Made by a program: the position numbers and the translations under genes | Assembly: GCA_943735955.1 (NCBI GenBank) | Contig: OX030959.1 | Location: forward strand, 2,145,272-2,209,271 | From: Piscicola geometra | Lineage: Eukaryota > Annelida > Clitellata > Hirudinida > Piscicolidae | Direction: 5' to 3' | Length of the DNA: 64,000 bases | The notes under the pieces: generated by a model | The model's database searches: none | What the model was told of the DNA's origin: nothing | What the model saw: the letters and a program-made list of their open reading frames with translations, nothing else | Shown: one piece after another, positions 40,301 through 56,820 of the stretch | Numbering within the stretch: the stretch's first letter is position 1 | Layout: each line of letters begins with the position of its first letter

Positions 40301-43300
40301 GTAACTTGTCGTTTAACAACATTTCATTAATTAATTATATATTTTAGATGTAACACATGATAAAATTAATGTTTTACAAAATCAAATATTCGTTAAATCC
40401 CAATTGTGGCTTGCTTCCTACAGGGACCTACTGGACCACGAGGATTACCTGGAAACGTTGGATCGAGGGGCTCGTCTGTACGTTCATTTTAAACTTTCAA
40501 ATACACGCTTCAATTCAAAGCGTTATTTTTTTAATTTATCCAAGCATGAATTCTCTAATTTATTCAAGAATCACTTTTCCTGATTTATTCCTTCATTCAC
40601 ACAGGGAGCTGACGGAGCGGTTGGAGTCAAAGGAGACAACGTGAGTCAGCATTAACATTATCTATTATTCAAAAATCTTTTTTTCTATTTTAATTTTTAA
40701 AGAGCATGACGTCACAACTTCTTTACGAGATATTTCTTTTTTTTCTTTTTTTTATGAATAACCGAACACAACCACGATGACAATGCAGGGAGAGCTTGGA
40801 CCCGTGGGTCTACCAGGACCTCCTGTGAGTTCATTTAAACATTTATGAATCCTTTTTTTGAGAACTTGCTGATCACTCAGGCAGTCAATACTTGCCGTTT
40901 TGTCGGCTTCAGTTTTTATCTTTCCCTTTACTAACGAAAATGACGGTGAAGAAGAAGAAGGAGATGATGATGCTGCTGCTGCTGAAGATGATGCTGATGA
41001 TGATCATCAATGTCATCATCAGCATCCTCATCATAATAACAACGCAGGGTCCACCAGGTAGAGCAGAAGACGACTACGAGAACTACGAGGACTACGAAGA
41101 TGCCGTTGAGTTCGAGGGCGAGGAGGAGGATGGAGAAGATGATGGAGAAGGAGGAGATGATGGAGGCGATGATGCGGGAGCAGGACCGGAAGTTGACGAT
41201 GAACCTGAGGCGAGTGACGATCCCAGAGCCGCGAGAGAGAAGAGGGCTTCGAAGAAGGACAGAAAAAAGAAGTCCAAAAAGACCATCCCTACCACCACCA
41301 CCACTACTACTACTACCACCACCCTCAAGGGTAAGACTACTCGCCAAATCAATTATGCTGCCACTCAACTGCTCAGAGAAGTGCTTGAGATGAGAGCTGA
41401 GGTTTGTGGGGTTTTTTCTCTCCTGGTTCAAAGCTATTTTGTTACAATTATTTTACTCGCTAGTCAAAATATATTTTAGTTTGCAACGTTATTCATGGAG
41501 AAATAAGAGAAAATAAGGAAAGTTAAAATAATCAATGTCGATAGCTACCTCATATAAACCACCCTACCAGCCACCTTTTCACCCTCAATCAACCCATCTT
41601 CACTAGGTGAAGAACATGCGTCTGCCGCAAGGAAGCAAGAGCAACCCAGCCAGAAGCTGCAGGGATCTGCATGTGGCCCAGCCTGATCTTGAGAATGGTG
41701 AGAAAGTGGTAGTGTGGTGTGGTCTGTTGTGGTGTGGTGCGGTATTGTTTGGTGTGGTGAGGTGTGGCGTGGCTCTGAGGTAGTGTGGTAAAACCATCAT
41801 TATCACAATAATCCCGACTCTGCCAGGCTGGTACTGGATCGATCCTGACTTGGGCAATGTGCAGAACGCCATCCAGGTTTGGTGCGACATGCAGAAGGAG
41901 GGAGAAACGTGCATCCACCCCGTGCAGACCACTGTTAGTGTGACGGAGGGATGGTGGTTGTGTGGGTGGAGTTGGAATTGGTTTTATCGTTTCATATAGA
42001 AAATGGGATTTGAAAAAAACTTAATAAAAATGGTTAATTTTGAATATACATTTTTTCATTTGTATATAAATAAAAAATTAAATTAGGCATTTTTAATCAT
42101 ATTTTTCAAATTGAAGATTATTCTTTATTTTCTATAAGATATCTTTCAAACTCATAGAATCTTCTAAAAAAATACTAAAACTTTTCTATTGACGATTATT
42201 CTTACCATAATTACTATCATCATTCAGATCCCATCTCAATACAGACCCAAGCAGACGGATGAGCTGCAATGGTTCAGTGAGATGGAGGGTGGATACTCGG
42301 TAAGATACTGTTACATCTCTTGCATATATGCACATCTTTCAAACATCGATATCATCATATCCTTCAAAGTTTTAACGATATTCAATGAAAAATTTAATTA
42401 TTCGTTTAAATAAAAAATACAGTTTATGATATTTTGTAGTAAAGTAATTTTTTGTGTGATGATCAGCCCCTAGCTTGAGCCTTTTCACATTTGCAGATAA
42501 AGTACGTAGAGGATAGCCAGATGTCCTTCCTGAGACTCCTCTACACCGCTGCCTCTCAGAAGGTTCGCTAGATTTGCATTCATTCATCCTTCTTTCGCAT
42601 ACAATTCAACTTCATTTCTCACCTATTCAACGCTCATTCCAGTTTCACTTATTCATCCGTCGTTCGTTATCCCTTCACTAACATTCAACCAATCATTCAG
42701 TTCTCCACTAAGAGCACTCTAATTTATTAAGCACTTATTTTCCACGTACAGACCTTAAATGCACCAATGCCAGTTCACTTCCTCATACATTGTCACCACC
42801 ACCACCACAGGTGACTTACACGTGTCAGAACGTGGTAGGCTGGTTCGACCAGAACAAAAAATCCAATTCCAACGCCATCTACTTGCTGGGTTCGTGCCTG
42901 ATGCCGTTGAAATCTCAATTTATTTATTAACTTGCAGTTTTAAAATGCTGAAGTGTCAATTTAACGTTGCTTTGTTTTTTAACACTCTCATGTCTAACAA
43001 TTTCTCAACTTAGCTCCATTTTAAGGATTGCCCACTAATTTCCATAATGGATTGCAGGTGACAACGAGTACGAGATCGAGACCAGAACCATGGAGAAGTC
43101 TGACATCTTGTCTGACGGCTGCAAGGTTCGTGTGAAGGCAGACGAAAGAAATTGAAGTTTTTAAGCATTTCATCTAAGGGATATTGTGGATATGCAAAAA
43201 GTAGAGGGTCTCAATAAGAGGATGAAATATTTGATTTTTCGATTGAGTTGCCGAAGCCAACATCCCCTCCCATGCACACAGAGGCGTCCATCAAACGGCA

Positions 43301-43425
43301 GCACGACATTCGTGTACACGACAACCAAGACGAGCAGACTGCCCATCGTGGACTTCAAGCCAGTCGACTACGGCAAGCCCAACCAGCAGTTCGGTCTGGA
43401 GGTGGGGCCAGTGTGCTTCAGCTAG
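29359..43425 (+). CDS. Fibrillar procollagen alpha chain (58 exons, 1486 aa)
   Basis: Complete gene. Exons 1-6: 29359-29428, 29832-30010, 30238-30294, 30604-30678, 30993-31073, 31215-31271. Exons 7-50 are helix exons from 31419-31472 to 40789-40824. Exons 51-58: 41048-41401, 41607-41697, 41827-41933, 42228-42299, 42497-42562, 42811-42889, 43058-43125, 43282-43425. The frame closes exactly. Order: signal peptide ([17 protein letters not shown]); a 60-residue Pro/Lys/Ser-rich segment; a short minor helix ending [10 protein letters not shown]; a linker (exon 5 and LQMV); a major Gly-X-Y helix of about 1005 residues; an acidic then basic telopeptide; a C-propeptide (COLFI). Helix exons are 54 bp or related sizes (36, 45, 90, 99, 108, 153), each starting with a Gly codon, as is classic for fibrillar collagens. 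The linker is reminiscent of type V/XI chains, but VWC and TSPN domains are absent. Chains trimerise through the C-propeptide in the ER and form extracellular fibrils. Confidence 0.96.
34015..34192 (+). repeat. Perfect 89-bp tandem duplication in a collagen intron
   Basis: Two adjacent 89-bp copies starting TGACTTTGATC at 34015 and 34104, identical as read, in the intron between exons 33933-33986 and 34199-34252. The second copy ends at the TGACAG that forms the acceptor. Confidence 0.93.
37225..37411 (+). repeat. (ATC)n/(ACC) microsatellite in a collagen intron
   Basis: Mostly ATC units with ACC interruptions, filling the intron from just after the donor to about ten bases before the acceptor of exon 37422-37475. 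The reverse frame reads as poly-Asp/Met, which is an artefact. Confidence 0.9.
41060..43425 (+). other. Collagen C-telopeptide and C-propeptide (COLFI domain)
   Basis: Exon 51 leaves the helix after GPPG into a Tyr/Glu/Asp-rich stretch ([12 protein letters not shown]...), then a Lys/Arg-rich stretch ([16 protein letters not shown]) and a Thr run. COLFI motifs follow in the next exons: [70 protein letters not shown] and [11 protein letters not shown]. These match the COLFI order in full. Six cysteines are present, where eight is usual; the two normally making interchain bonds are missing (LHVAQ for LKxCH, DLGN for NQGC). REKR may be a processing site. Confidence 0.9.
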
Positions 43426-45364
43426 GGAGCAGCTCCCGCAAGAGTTTCTTCCTCCTACTCACCTACCTAAGGATTTTCTTTATTTATTATTTTAAAGCTC
43501 CAAATCAAATGGCCTCGTATGTGTGTTGTGAGGGCCTAATGCCGTTAGAAGTTTTTTTAATTCTCCTTAAATAAGCATCGCTGGTTCCAATAGTAATTTG
43601 TATTCTTTCATTTTTGGTGGTGGTTGCTTGAAGGCTGTTAGGACTGAGGAATAAACGTGGAAACATGCCTGATGCTCAGAATGGATGGAAGTGTGGCACA
43701 CGTTTCGAACGCGCGTTTGCAAATAAAGGCTTGCTTGAGACAACTTTGTGATGGTGAGTTATGGTCGAATAGGAAGAACTATGACGTTTGCTCAGATGGT
43801 GAAGCATACATTCTCCAGAGTAGATGTACACTTCAAATTGAACGCACATTTTGTACTCGATTCCAAGAAAACTGAACTATTGAATGAAGGAAAAACAGAA
43901 CTTTTCTATCAAGAATCATAATCAAACTCATGCAAAGCACAATATATAGGATAATATATTAAGCAGATTATTCGTGACGACGGCTCCCAGGCAGACGACG
44001 ATGACGACGTCAGAGGCCATGATGATGATGATGATGATGACGTGTTAATTTACAATGCGCTTGAATGTCAAGAATGCCATAATTTTGAACGATTAGTAGA
44101 TGATGACTAAGCTATAGATGAGTGAGAGAATTTGTTAAAATATGGAAAAGTTAATGAATTGTTGAATGGCAAGAGGCCTCAGGGTGTTGGTTGACTGTCT
44201 GCAAATCGCCTCCTAACAACACTCTGCACCTCGGTAACGATGCCACAAAGACGAATATTATCACATGCATTACACCAACAGTATCATTATCATCATCATC
44301 CCTATCAACGTCTTTATCATGAATTGATCATCACGTTGATTATTTAGGAGATATACAACGACGTATAGTATTAAATCACCTTTAAATTATTTTAAATTGA
44401 GAACGTCCAAATAAATTCTTAACTAAATATTGGGACTTTAAACTTCAATGAGAGGCCCAGCTCGAACCAAAATATACTTCTAGCGTTATTTATCATGCTT
44501 ACGCCATTGAAATAACCATTATGAATGCTGTAAACTTGATATATAATGAAGCAACGATGAAAAAATACAACGAAGTGAACGAGCATCACCGATTGCCTAG
44601 CGGTGGTGCAGGTGAAGACGACAGCGCACCGATCAATACCGATCATACCATGTTCGAGTGGGGTCGGTGTCTCAAGATAGGAACATCGAACGGGATAGGC
44701 CCACGACACCTCGCTACCGTCGCTGCAATCAGCACGGCACGTTATTGCTGTTCTGATCGAGCTAGCGAGCGATGAATTCATGCACGCACGAAACTTCTAA
44801 TGATATTGCAAACGGAGGAAAATCAGCGGAACGAAGAAAATCATTGAAGAAACTGCGAGAACATTTCTAAACGTAACAGAAGGAAACGTTACAGGCATCA
44901 ATTTTGAAGGGCTACCTAGACTATAGATCAGAAGAATGACTGCGGAGAAAGCCAAGATATTACTAGTACTAGTAAAAGCAGCCGTAAGGTGGCAGTAGAA
45001 AGAATTGAAAGTTTATTGGAAGGAACTATGTGTGGAGATGGTGCTAGGCGCAAGGAGAAGAGGTACAACTATAACCGCACAGACGAGAATAACTAAGAAA
45101 TTTGAAAGCATCAAAATATATGAGTGTGCTACGGAGGAAGGTAGACAGCACAGCGACCGGCTATATATTCCACCACGCAAGATCACAAGCACTGAATAAA
45201 CAGCCCTAGGAGATTGTACGAGTAACAGTGAAAGAAAGATCTTCTACAATCACTACAACACCACCTCGCACGTCGCTCCAGCTCACAACAAGCACACCCC
45301 CATATACAAGTAAAGCAAACATCAATCAATCAGGATGCAGCAGTAGCTGCTGCTGCAGTGGCGG
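43426..45364. other. Convergent intergenic region (collagen and ELAV 3' UTRs)
   Basis: It holds the 3' ends of the collagen (+) and ELAV-like (-) genes. No further gene was recognised. A (GAT)n run lies at about 44018-44040. An 84-residue open frame at 44521-44775 has no recognisable domain and is probably fortuitous in a long ELAV 3' UTR. Confidence 0.45.
43650..43655 (+). promoter_or_regulatory. Candidate polyadenylation signal AATAAA, collagen gene
   Basis: AATAAA 225 bp after the collagen stop codon; another lies near 43723. Either could end the transcript. Confidence 0.4.
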
Positions 45365-46652
45365 CTATTTCTGCTTGGGCTTCTTGAGCGACACCTGCAG
45401 TGGCTTCTCGGTGAAGGTGAGTCCATTCAGATGCTGGATCGCCAACATCGCCTCTTGGTAGTCAAACATCGTCACAAAGCCGTAGTTCTTGCCCTTGTTC
45501 TTGTCCTGTGATGGGGCAGTGTAGTGGTGTAATGCAACTGAAGCCGCTTAGTGGAAAGGTACGAAATAGAATAGGATAACGTCGAAAACAGAAAGCTTAG
45601 TTAAGAACAAGAATCCCACCTTATCCTGCACCACGGCGATCTTCTTGATGGCTCCGTAGGGCTGGAAGAGTTGCCAGAGGGCCCTCTCGTCAGTGTCAGT
45701 GCCGATGTTGTACACAAAGAGTACATACTCGCCGTTCTGGAAGGCGGCCACTGCACCCGGGTCAGCGACCTGGGCGAGGGGTGAGGTTCCTGGAGGGGTA
45801 GATTGATGGAACATGAGGGTGTCTCCTGTTGGATGGAACGATTGGTGGGGATCAGGAATGGCGGGGTGATTGGTGGAAATGGAAATTTATGGAGTCTTAA
45901 AAAGTTAAAGAATAAATAAATGTATCTAATATGAAAATAGTTATATAAGTGTTGGAAAAGAACTGACCATTGTAGGTGCCAAGAAGGCCCCCTGCAGCTG
46001 GGTTGCCCTGCATGCGGTTTCGGTGCTGCGAGAGAGCAAGGGCGTTCTGCTGGAGAAGGGCGTTGTTGCGGAAAGCACCAGGCAGCAGCCCCATCATGAG
46101 CGCGTGCTGCTGCATCTTCTGAGCCTTGTTGTCTTCTGCAAACTTGACTGACAGCGCCTGGGTGTATCCAGGAGGGGCCTTGCCGTTGAGGCTCTCTACA
46201 GCCTGTGTGGCCTCATCCCTTGTGTTGAAGAGCACAAAGCCAACCCCCCTCGACATTCCTGTGTGCTGGTCGAGCAGGACGCGGGCTGAGATGATGTGGC
46301 CATACGGACTGAAGAGCTTCTCCAAGTCGGTAGAGTCAAAGTTCTTAGGCAGGTACTTGATGTAGACATTGGCGCCTTTGATGTTGTCCCCCTGGCGCGC
46401 ATAAGCCACCTTGACACGTTTGTTCTGGATGGTCAGTCCATCGAGGGCATCAATCGCCTTGGAGGAGTCATTCTCATCCACATACTCCACAAAGCCAAAG
46501 CCATACGAGATCATGGTGGTCTTGTCCCTAATGACCTTGCTCGATTTGACAGGACCGATCCTGCTGAAGAGAGCATTAAACTCCTCATCGGTAAGGTTCT
46601 GCGGCAAGAAGTTGACTATGAGGTTGTAAGGACTGTATTTCTGTTCTGACAT
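45365..46652 (-). CDS. ELAV/Hu-family RNA-binding protein (three RRMs)
   Basis: Minus strand, exons 45968-46652, 45620-45825 and 45365-45505; the phases close at 343 residues. RRM1 (about 9-88) has RNP2 LIVNFL and RNP1 YGFGFVEY. RRM2 (about 96-175) has RNP2 VYIKYL and RNP1 SRGVGFVLF. A hinge rich in Ala/Leu/Gln/Asn follows. RRM3 (about 261-340) has RNP2 LFVYNI and RNP1 NYGFVTMF. The order, the short RRM1-RRM2 linker and the ALWQLFQPYGA segment in RRM3 are typical of ELAV/Hu. These proteins bind U/AU-rich RNA and control neuronal splicing, polyadenylation and stability. The open frame extends slightly upstream of the chosen ATG (MSEQKYSPYN) but only from a non-ATG codon. The neural or ubiquitous paralogue cannot be told from this window. 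Confidence 0.93.
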
Positions 46653-47459
46653 TTTATAACAAGATTTGCAGGAAGGTGGAGACAAGCTAACAATAGATGT
46701 CTTTCAACAGATAAGCTCTTCATTGTGGAGGTGAATAATAATAATAAATAAAGATAAAAAAATTAAATGAATAATCTAATAATAATAAATAAATAATTTT
46801 GTTAATTTAAGAATGCGTGAAAAAATTAAAATGAATTCTGTAATAATCTGCAAATGGAATTTTAAGTTAGTTTGAGCTTATGGATACGTGTAACATTTCA
46901 TTAAGACTACGTATTTTGAATAAATGGAAAATGCAAAGTTAGACAAACCTAAACAGCCCTTTTCACAACTAAAATAAAATTCTGAAAATGAAATATGAAA
47001 AATCATTAAAAGGGTAAAATCAATGAAGCATGGTTGTCGCAATAATAGGCCAATTTATGCGAACACGTTTAAAATTTTAACCAAAATGGCGAAGTTCTAG
47101 AAACCAATTAATTAAAATATTAAATAAAATTCACCCACTTTAATAGTATAATTAATTATAAAAAAAGGATTTAAAAACCAAAAAAGTAATTAAAATATGA
47201 TAAAGCCGACAAATATGAACTCCAAAGGCTAGACTCAACCAATATATTAATTAATAATTATCTTTCATGGAGATGTACTCAAACAAAATTTTTGTATAAG
47301 TATTTTATGAAAAATTCTATTTGAATTATTATATATTTTTAAATTTTTTTAATTTCTTTTTTTCTAAATCTTTTATCCATAATTTTAAGTGTTGGTCTTT
47401 TACTTTTAAGAGATAACTACACTTAAATATTTAGTGAGAGAAACACAAATCTACAAAAT
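46653..47459. promoter_or_regulatory. Divergent upstream region shared by ELAV-like (-) and DHX35-like (+) genes
   Basis: About 0.8 kb of very AT-rich sequence between two start codons facing away from each other. It should contain both promoters and 5' UTRs. No specific promoter element was identified with confidence. Confidence 0.45.
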
Positions 47460-49532
47460 ATGGAAAAAAAGTTTATGAAACCAGAAGAAGTTGAAGTTGA
47501 AAAGCCTCTAGAGGAGGAAAGAGGGACCACTGAAGAGAAACTTTTTGTCTACAACAGCAACCACCACCGATCCATGCATGAGCAGCGACGACGTCTGCCC
47601 ATTCATAAAAGTCATCTGCATCTCATCTACCTGCTCAACAATCATCAAGTGCTTGTGATTGTTGGGGAGACAGGCAGTGGGAAGAGCACTCAAGTGCCTC
47701 AGTATCTGTGGGAGGCTGGCTGGGCTGGTCCTGGAGAGTGCATTGTTGTGACACAGCCCAGGAGAGTAGCTGCTATAACTTTAGCTGCTAGAGTTGCAGA
47801 AGAGAAAGGTGTGAAATTGGGCGAAGAAGTTGGTCATAATGTGCGTTTTGATAACTGCTCAAGCGAAAAAACAAAGATTAAGTTTGTGACTGATGGTGTG
47901 CTGATCAGAGAAGTTATGGAGGATCCGTTGTTGAGCCAGTATAGTGTTGTAGTAGTTGATGAGGCTCATGAGAGGTCGATCAACACTGACTTGCTGCTGG
48001 GTCTGCTCAAGAAAATCCTCAAAAAAAGACCACAACTCCGCATCATTGTTTGCTCAGCCACTATAGAAGCAGACACCATCAAACACTTTTTCAACACAAA
48101 TACCTCTAGTATACCCTCTCAAGACAATGTTGCAGTGTTGTCAGTTGAAGGACGCTCCTACCCAATCGACATCTTTTACAAACTCGACCCAGTGCCCGAT
48201 TATGTGAAAGCTTGTGTGGAAACAGTGGTTGACATCCACATGACAGAGAAAGCAGGTGATGTACTGGTCTTTCTGCCTGGGCAAGAAGAGATCAACAGTG
48301 TTGTCAGTCAACTGAAAACAAGAGCTGAGACTCTCAACCACAAGGAGCTCAGTCTGAACATTGTGCCCTTGTATGCAGGTCTGCCAATGAGGCACCAGAT
48401 GAAGGCGTTTGAGCGTGCCAAGAGTCATGTCAGGAAGGTGGTGGTCGCGACGAACATAGCTGAAACGTCTCTCACCATCAACGGTGTGGTATATGTGGTG
48501 GATGCAGGCTTTGTGAGGGTCAACGCATTCAATCCTCGCTGCGGCCTCGACACACTCATCACCACTCCAACCAGTCAGGCGGAGGCCACGCAGAGGGCAG
48601 GTCGTGCTGGGCGGGTGCGTGCTGGCAAGGTATATCGTCTCTACCCTGAAGAGGAGTTTGCAAAGCTGCTTCTGAGCACTACGCCAGAGATGCAGAGGGG
48701 CAACGTAGCGAGTGTGGTGCTGCAGCTGAAGGCGCTTGGAGTGGACAACATCATCCGCTTTCCATTCCTCTCTCCTCCATCTGTTCAAACCCTCTTATGC
48801 GCACTTGACCAGTTGTACGCCCTCGGAGCTCTTGATGAGCACTGTCGCCTCACTGACCCTGTGGGCAAGATCATGGCTGAGCTGCCCTTGCCTCCTCCTC
48901 TGGCTCGTATGATGGTTCTGGCGGGAGAACTGGGCTGCGCCGAGGAGGTGCTGGTCGTGTGCGCCATGCTGCAGATCCGGTCAGTCTTCGTGACGCCCTT
49001 CAAGCGCCGAGGAGAGGCTGAAAAGATGAGGAGAAAGTTTTCAGTGGAAGAGGGGGACTTGGTCACGCTGGTGAACGTCTACAAGGCATTCCTGGCCGCT
49101 GGTCAGACCAAAAAGTTCTGCGACCAGAACTACCTCAACTACAAAGGCCTCTCGAGGGCCGTCGAGTTGACCGAGAGACTGGCTTCTTACCTTCGTCGCT
49201 TCGACATCCCACTTCTCTCCTGCGAACGCAACACCGAGGCCCTGATCAGGTGCATCGCTGGCGGCTTCTTCTGTAACGCTGCGCACTACCACCACTCGGG
49301 CGAGTACCGCACCGTGAGGGACCAACAAGTGCTCCAGATCCACCCTTCATGCGTCCTCTTTCCTCTGAACCCTCCCCCTTACGTGGTCTTCAACGAGATC
49401 CTATATGGAAAGGAAGGAGGGGCCATGATGGTTGATGTGACTGTGGTGTCGAAGGAACTCCTCTTGCAGGCAGCTCCACACTACTTCAAGTTCGCTTCTG
49501 AATCCTTGGCTAAAGTACCTCGCTTGTTTTGA
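47460..49532 (+). CDS. DHX35: DHX35-type DEAH-box RNA helicase, intronless
   Basis: A single uninterrupted 690-codon frame from ATG to TGA. Motifs: I GETGSGKST (69-77), Ia TQPRRVAA (98-105), II DEAH (167-170), III SAT (199-201), IV VLVFLPGQEE, V VATNIAETSLTI and VI QRAGRAGR (378-385), followed by the ratchet/HA2 and OB-fold regions (NYKGLSRAVELTERL, CIAGGFFCNAA, YRTVRDQQVLQIHPSC). The N-terminal EQRRRLPIHK and the length (human about 703) best fit DHX35, a helicase found in the late catalytic spliceosome. Other DEAH helicases (DHX8, DHX15, DHX33) are longer or carry different N-termini, but a tree was not built. Unlike its neighbours it has no introns. It lies divergent to ELAV and convergent to ULK. 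Confidence 0.88.
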   Translation: MEKKFMKPEEVEVEKPLEEERGTTEEKLFVYNSNHHRSMHEQRRRLPIHKSHLHLIYLLNNHQVLVIVGETGSGKSTQVPQYLWEAGWAGPGECIVVTQPRRVAAITLAARVAEEKGVKLGEEVGHNVRFDNCSSEKTKIKFVTDGVLIREVMEDPLLSQYSVVVVDEAHERSINTDLLLGLLKKILKKRPQLRIIVCSATIEADTIKHFFNTNTSSIPSQDNVAVLSVEGRSYPIDIFYKLDPVPDYVKACVETVVDIHMTEKAGDVLVFLPGQEEINSVVSQLKTRAETLNHKELSLNIVPLYAGLPMRHQMKAFERAKSHVRKVVVATNIAETSLTINGVVYVVDAGFVRVNAFNPRCGLDTLITTPTSQAEATQRAGRAGRVRAGKVYRLYPEEEFAKLLLSTTPEMQRGNVASVVLQLKALGVDNIIRFPFLSPPSVQTLLCALDQLYALGALDEHCRLTDPVGKIMAELPLPPPLARMMVLAGELGCAEEVLVVCAMLQIRSVFVTPFKRRGEAEKMRRKFSVEEGDLVTLVNVYKAFLAAGQTKKFCDQNYLNYKGLSRAVELTERLASYLRRFDIPLLSCERNTEALIRCIAGGFFCNAAHYHHSGEYRTVRDQQVLQIHPSCVLFPLNPPPYVVFNEILYGKEGGAMMVDVTVVSKELLLQAAPHYFKFASESLAKVPRLF

Positions 49533-49730
49533 CAGGTGTTTGTGTGCTTCATCTCGATTGTTCAACGATGGAATGGTGAACTTTCATGGATTGAGTTTTC
49601 ATTCATTTACCAGTTCCACTTGCATAACCGATGTGCATTCGTTCCATTATTTGCATCATCGCCACCTTTCGCAGTCATTGTCTGTCGCCACAATCATCCA
49701 GACAGTTTCAAAAGTCATATTTTGTAATTT

Positions 49731-49736
49731 AATAAA
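49731..49736 (+). promoter_or_regulatory. Polyadenylation signal AATAAA, DHX35-like gene
   Basis: AATAAA about 200 bp after the stop codon, with further AATAAA-like motifs about 40 bp beyond. A plausible 3' end of the transcript. Confidence 0.5.
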
Positions 49737-50102
49737 TTCCATTTCTTGAATTATTTGATACTCTTGTGAATAAATAATAAAATAAGTATGTTTTTATTTA
49801 AAATTAAATTTAAAAACACTATATAAATTCAAACAAAAGTCAGATATGGTAACAGAGAAGCTATAAGTGGCTAGCACTTAAGCCATAGTCAGAGGAAAGG
49901 TTTCATGGTGACAATGGTTAAAGAATATAAAAAGTAGTACGATATTGTCTGGAATGAGTTTAAAACTGGTAATAGAGTGTTTAACGCTGGAGTGAGAGAA
50001 TGTTTACTGCTGATTTCAAAACAATTGTGGTACCCTCTATAGCCCTGAGATCTAAAGACCGCTGTGAATTTGTATGATGTCACTTGGTGTAACTTAAACT
50101 AT

Positions 50103-50108
50103 TTTATT
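50103..50108 (-). promoter_or_regulatory. Polyadenylation signal AATAAA (minus), ULK-like gene
   Basis: TTTATT on the plus strand is AATAAA on the minus strand, 115 bp after the ULK-like stop codon at 50223-50225. Confidence 0.5.
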
Positions 50109-50222
50109 TATTTATCCTGATGTCCTCCTTTTACATTGTTTAGAATAACCCGTGTTGATTGCTTGACGTTTTAATTGTTGGTGACATAGTGGTGAAAGCA
50201 GTGGGTTCTATCATAGTGGAAA

Positions 50223-56820
<6,598 letters not shown>

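Larger units (their letters stand above)
31227..41056 (+). other. Major triple-helix region of the collagen
   Basis: Helix exons after exon 6: 31419-31472, 31605-31658, 31844-31897, 32021-32074, 32226-32279, 32427-32471, 32575-32673, 32832-32885, 33000-33098, 33263-33307, 33441-33494, 33685-33837, 33933-33986, 34199-34252, 34388-34441, 34571-34615, 34739-34891, 35004-35057, 35223-35276, 35397-35450, 35624-35677, 35858-35947, 36088-36195, 36343-36396, 36504-36557, 36779-36832, 36949-37002, 37166-37219, 37422-37475, 37684-37791, 37945-37998, 38141-38248, 38421-38528, 38657-38710, 38888-38941, 39048-39101, 39234-39341, 39537-39590, 39776-39829, 39949-40002, 40141-40248, 40424-40477, 40605-40640, 40789-40824. 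All are phase 0. About 335 triplets in total, close to the 337-338 of vertebrate chains. One register break is seen in the exon at 38888-38941. Confidence 0.93.

Noticed and set aside
44521..44775. 84-residue open frame between collagen and ELAV
   Set aside because: No recognisable domain; it lies where the two 3' UTRs are expected.
48141..49343. Long minus-strand frames opposite the DHX35-like gene
   Set aside because: Shadows of the real helicase frame; no domain content.
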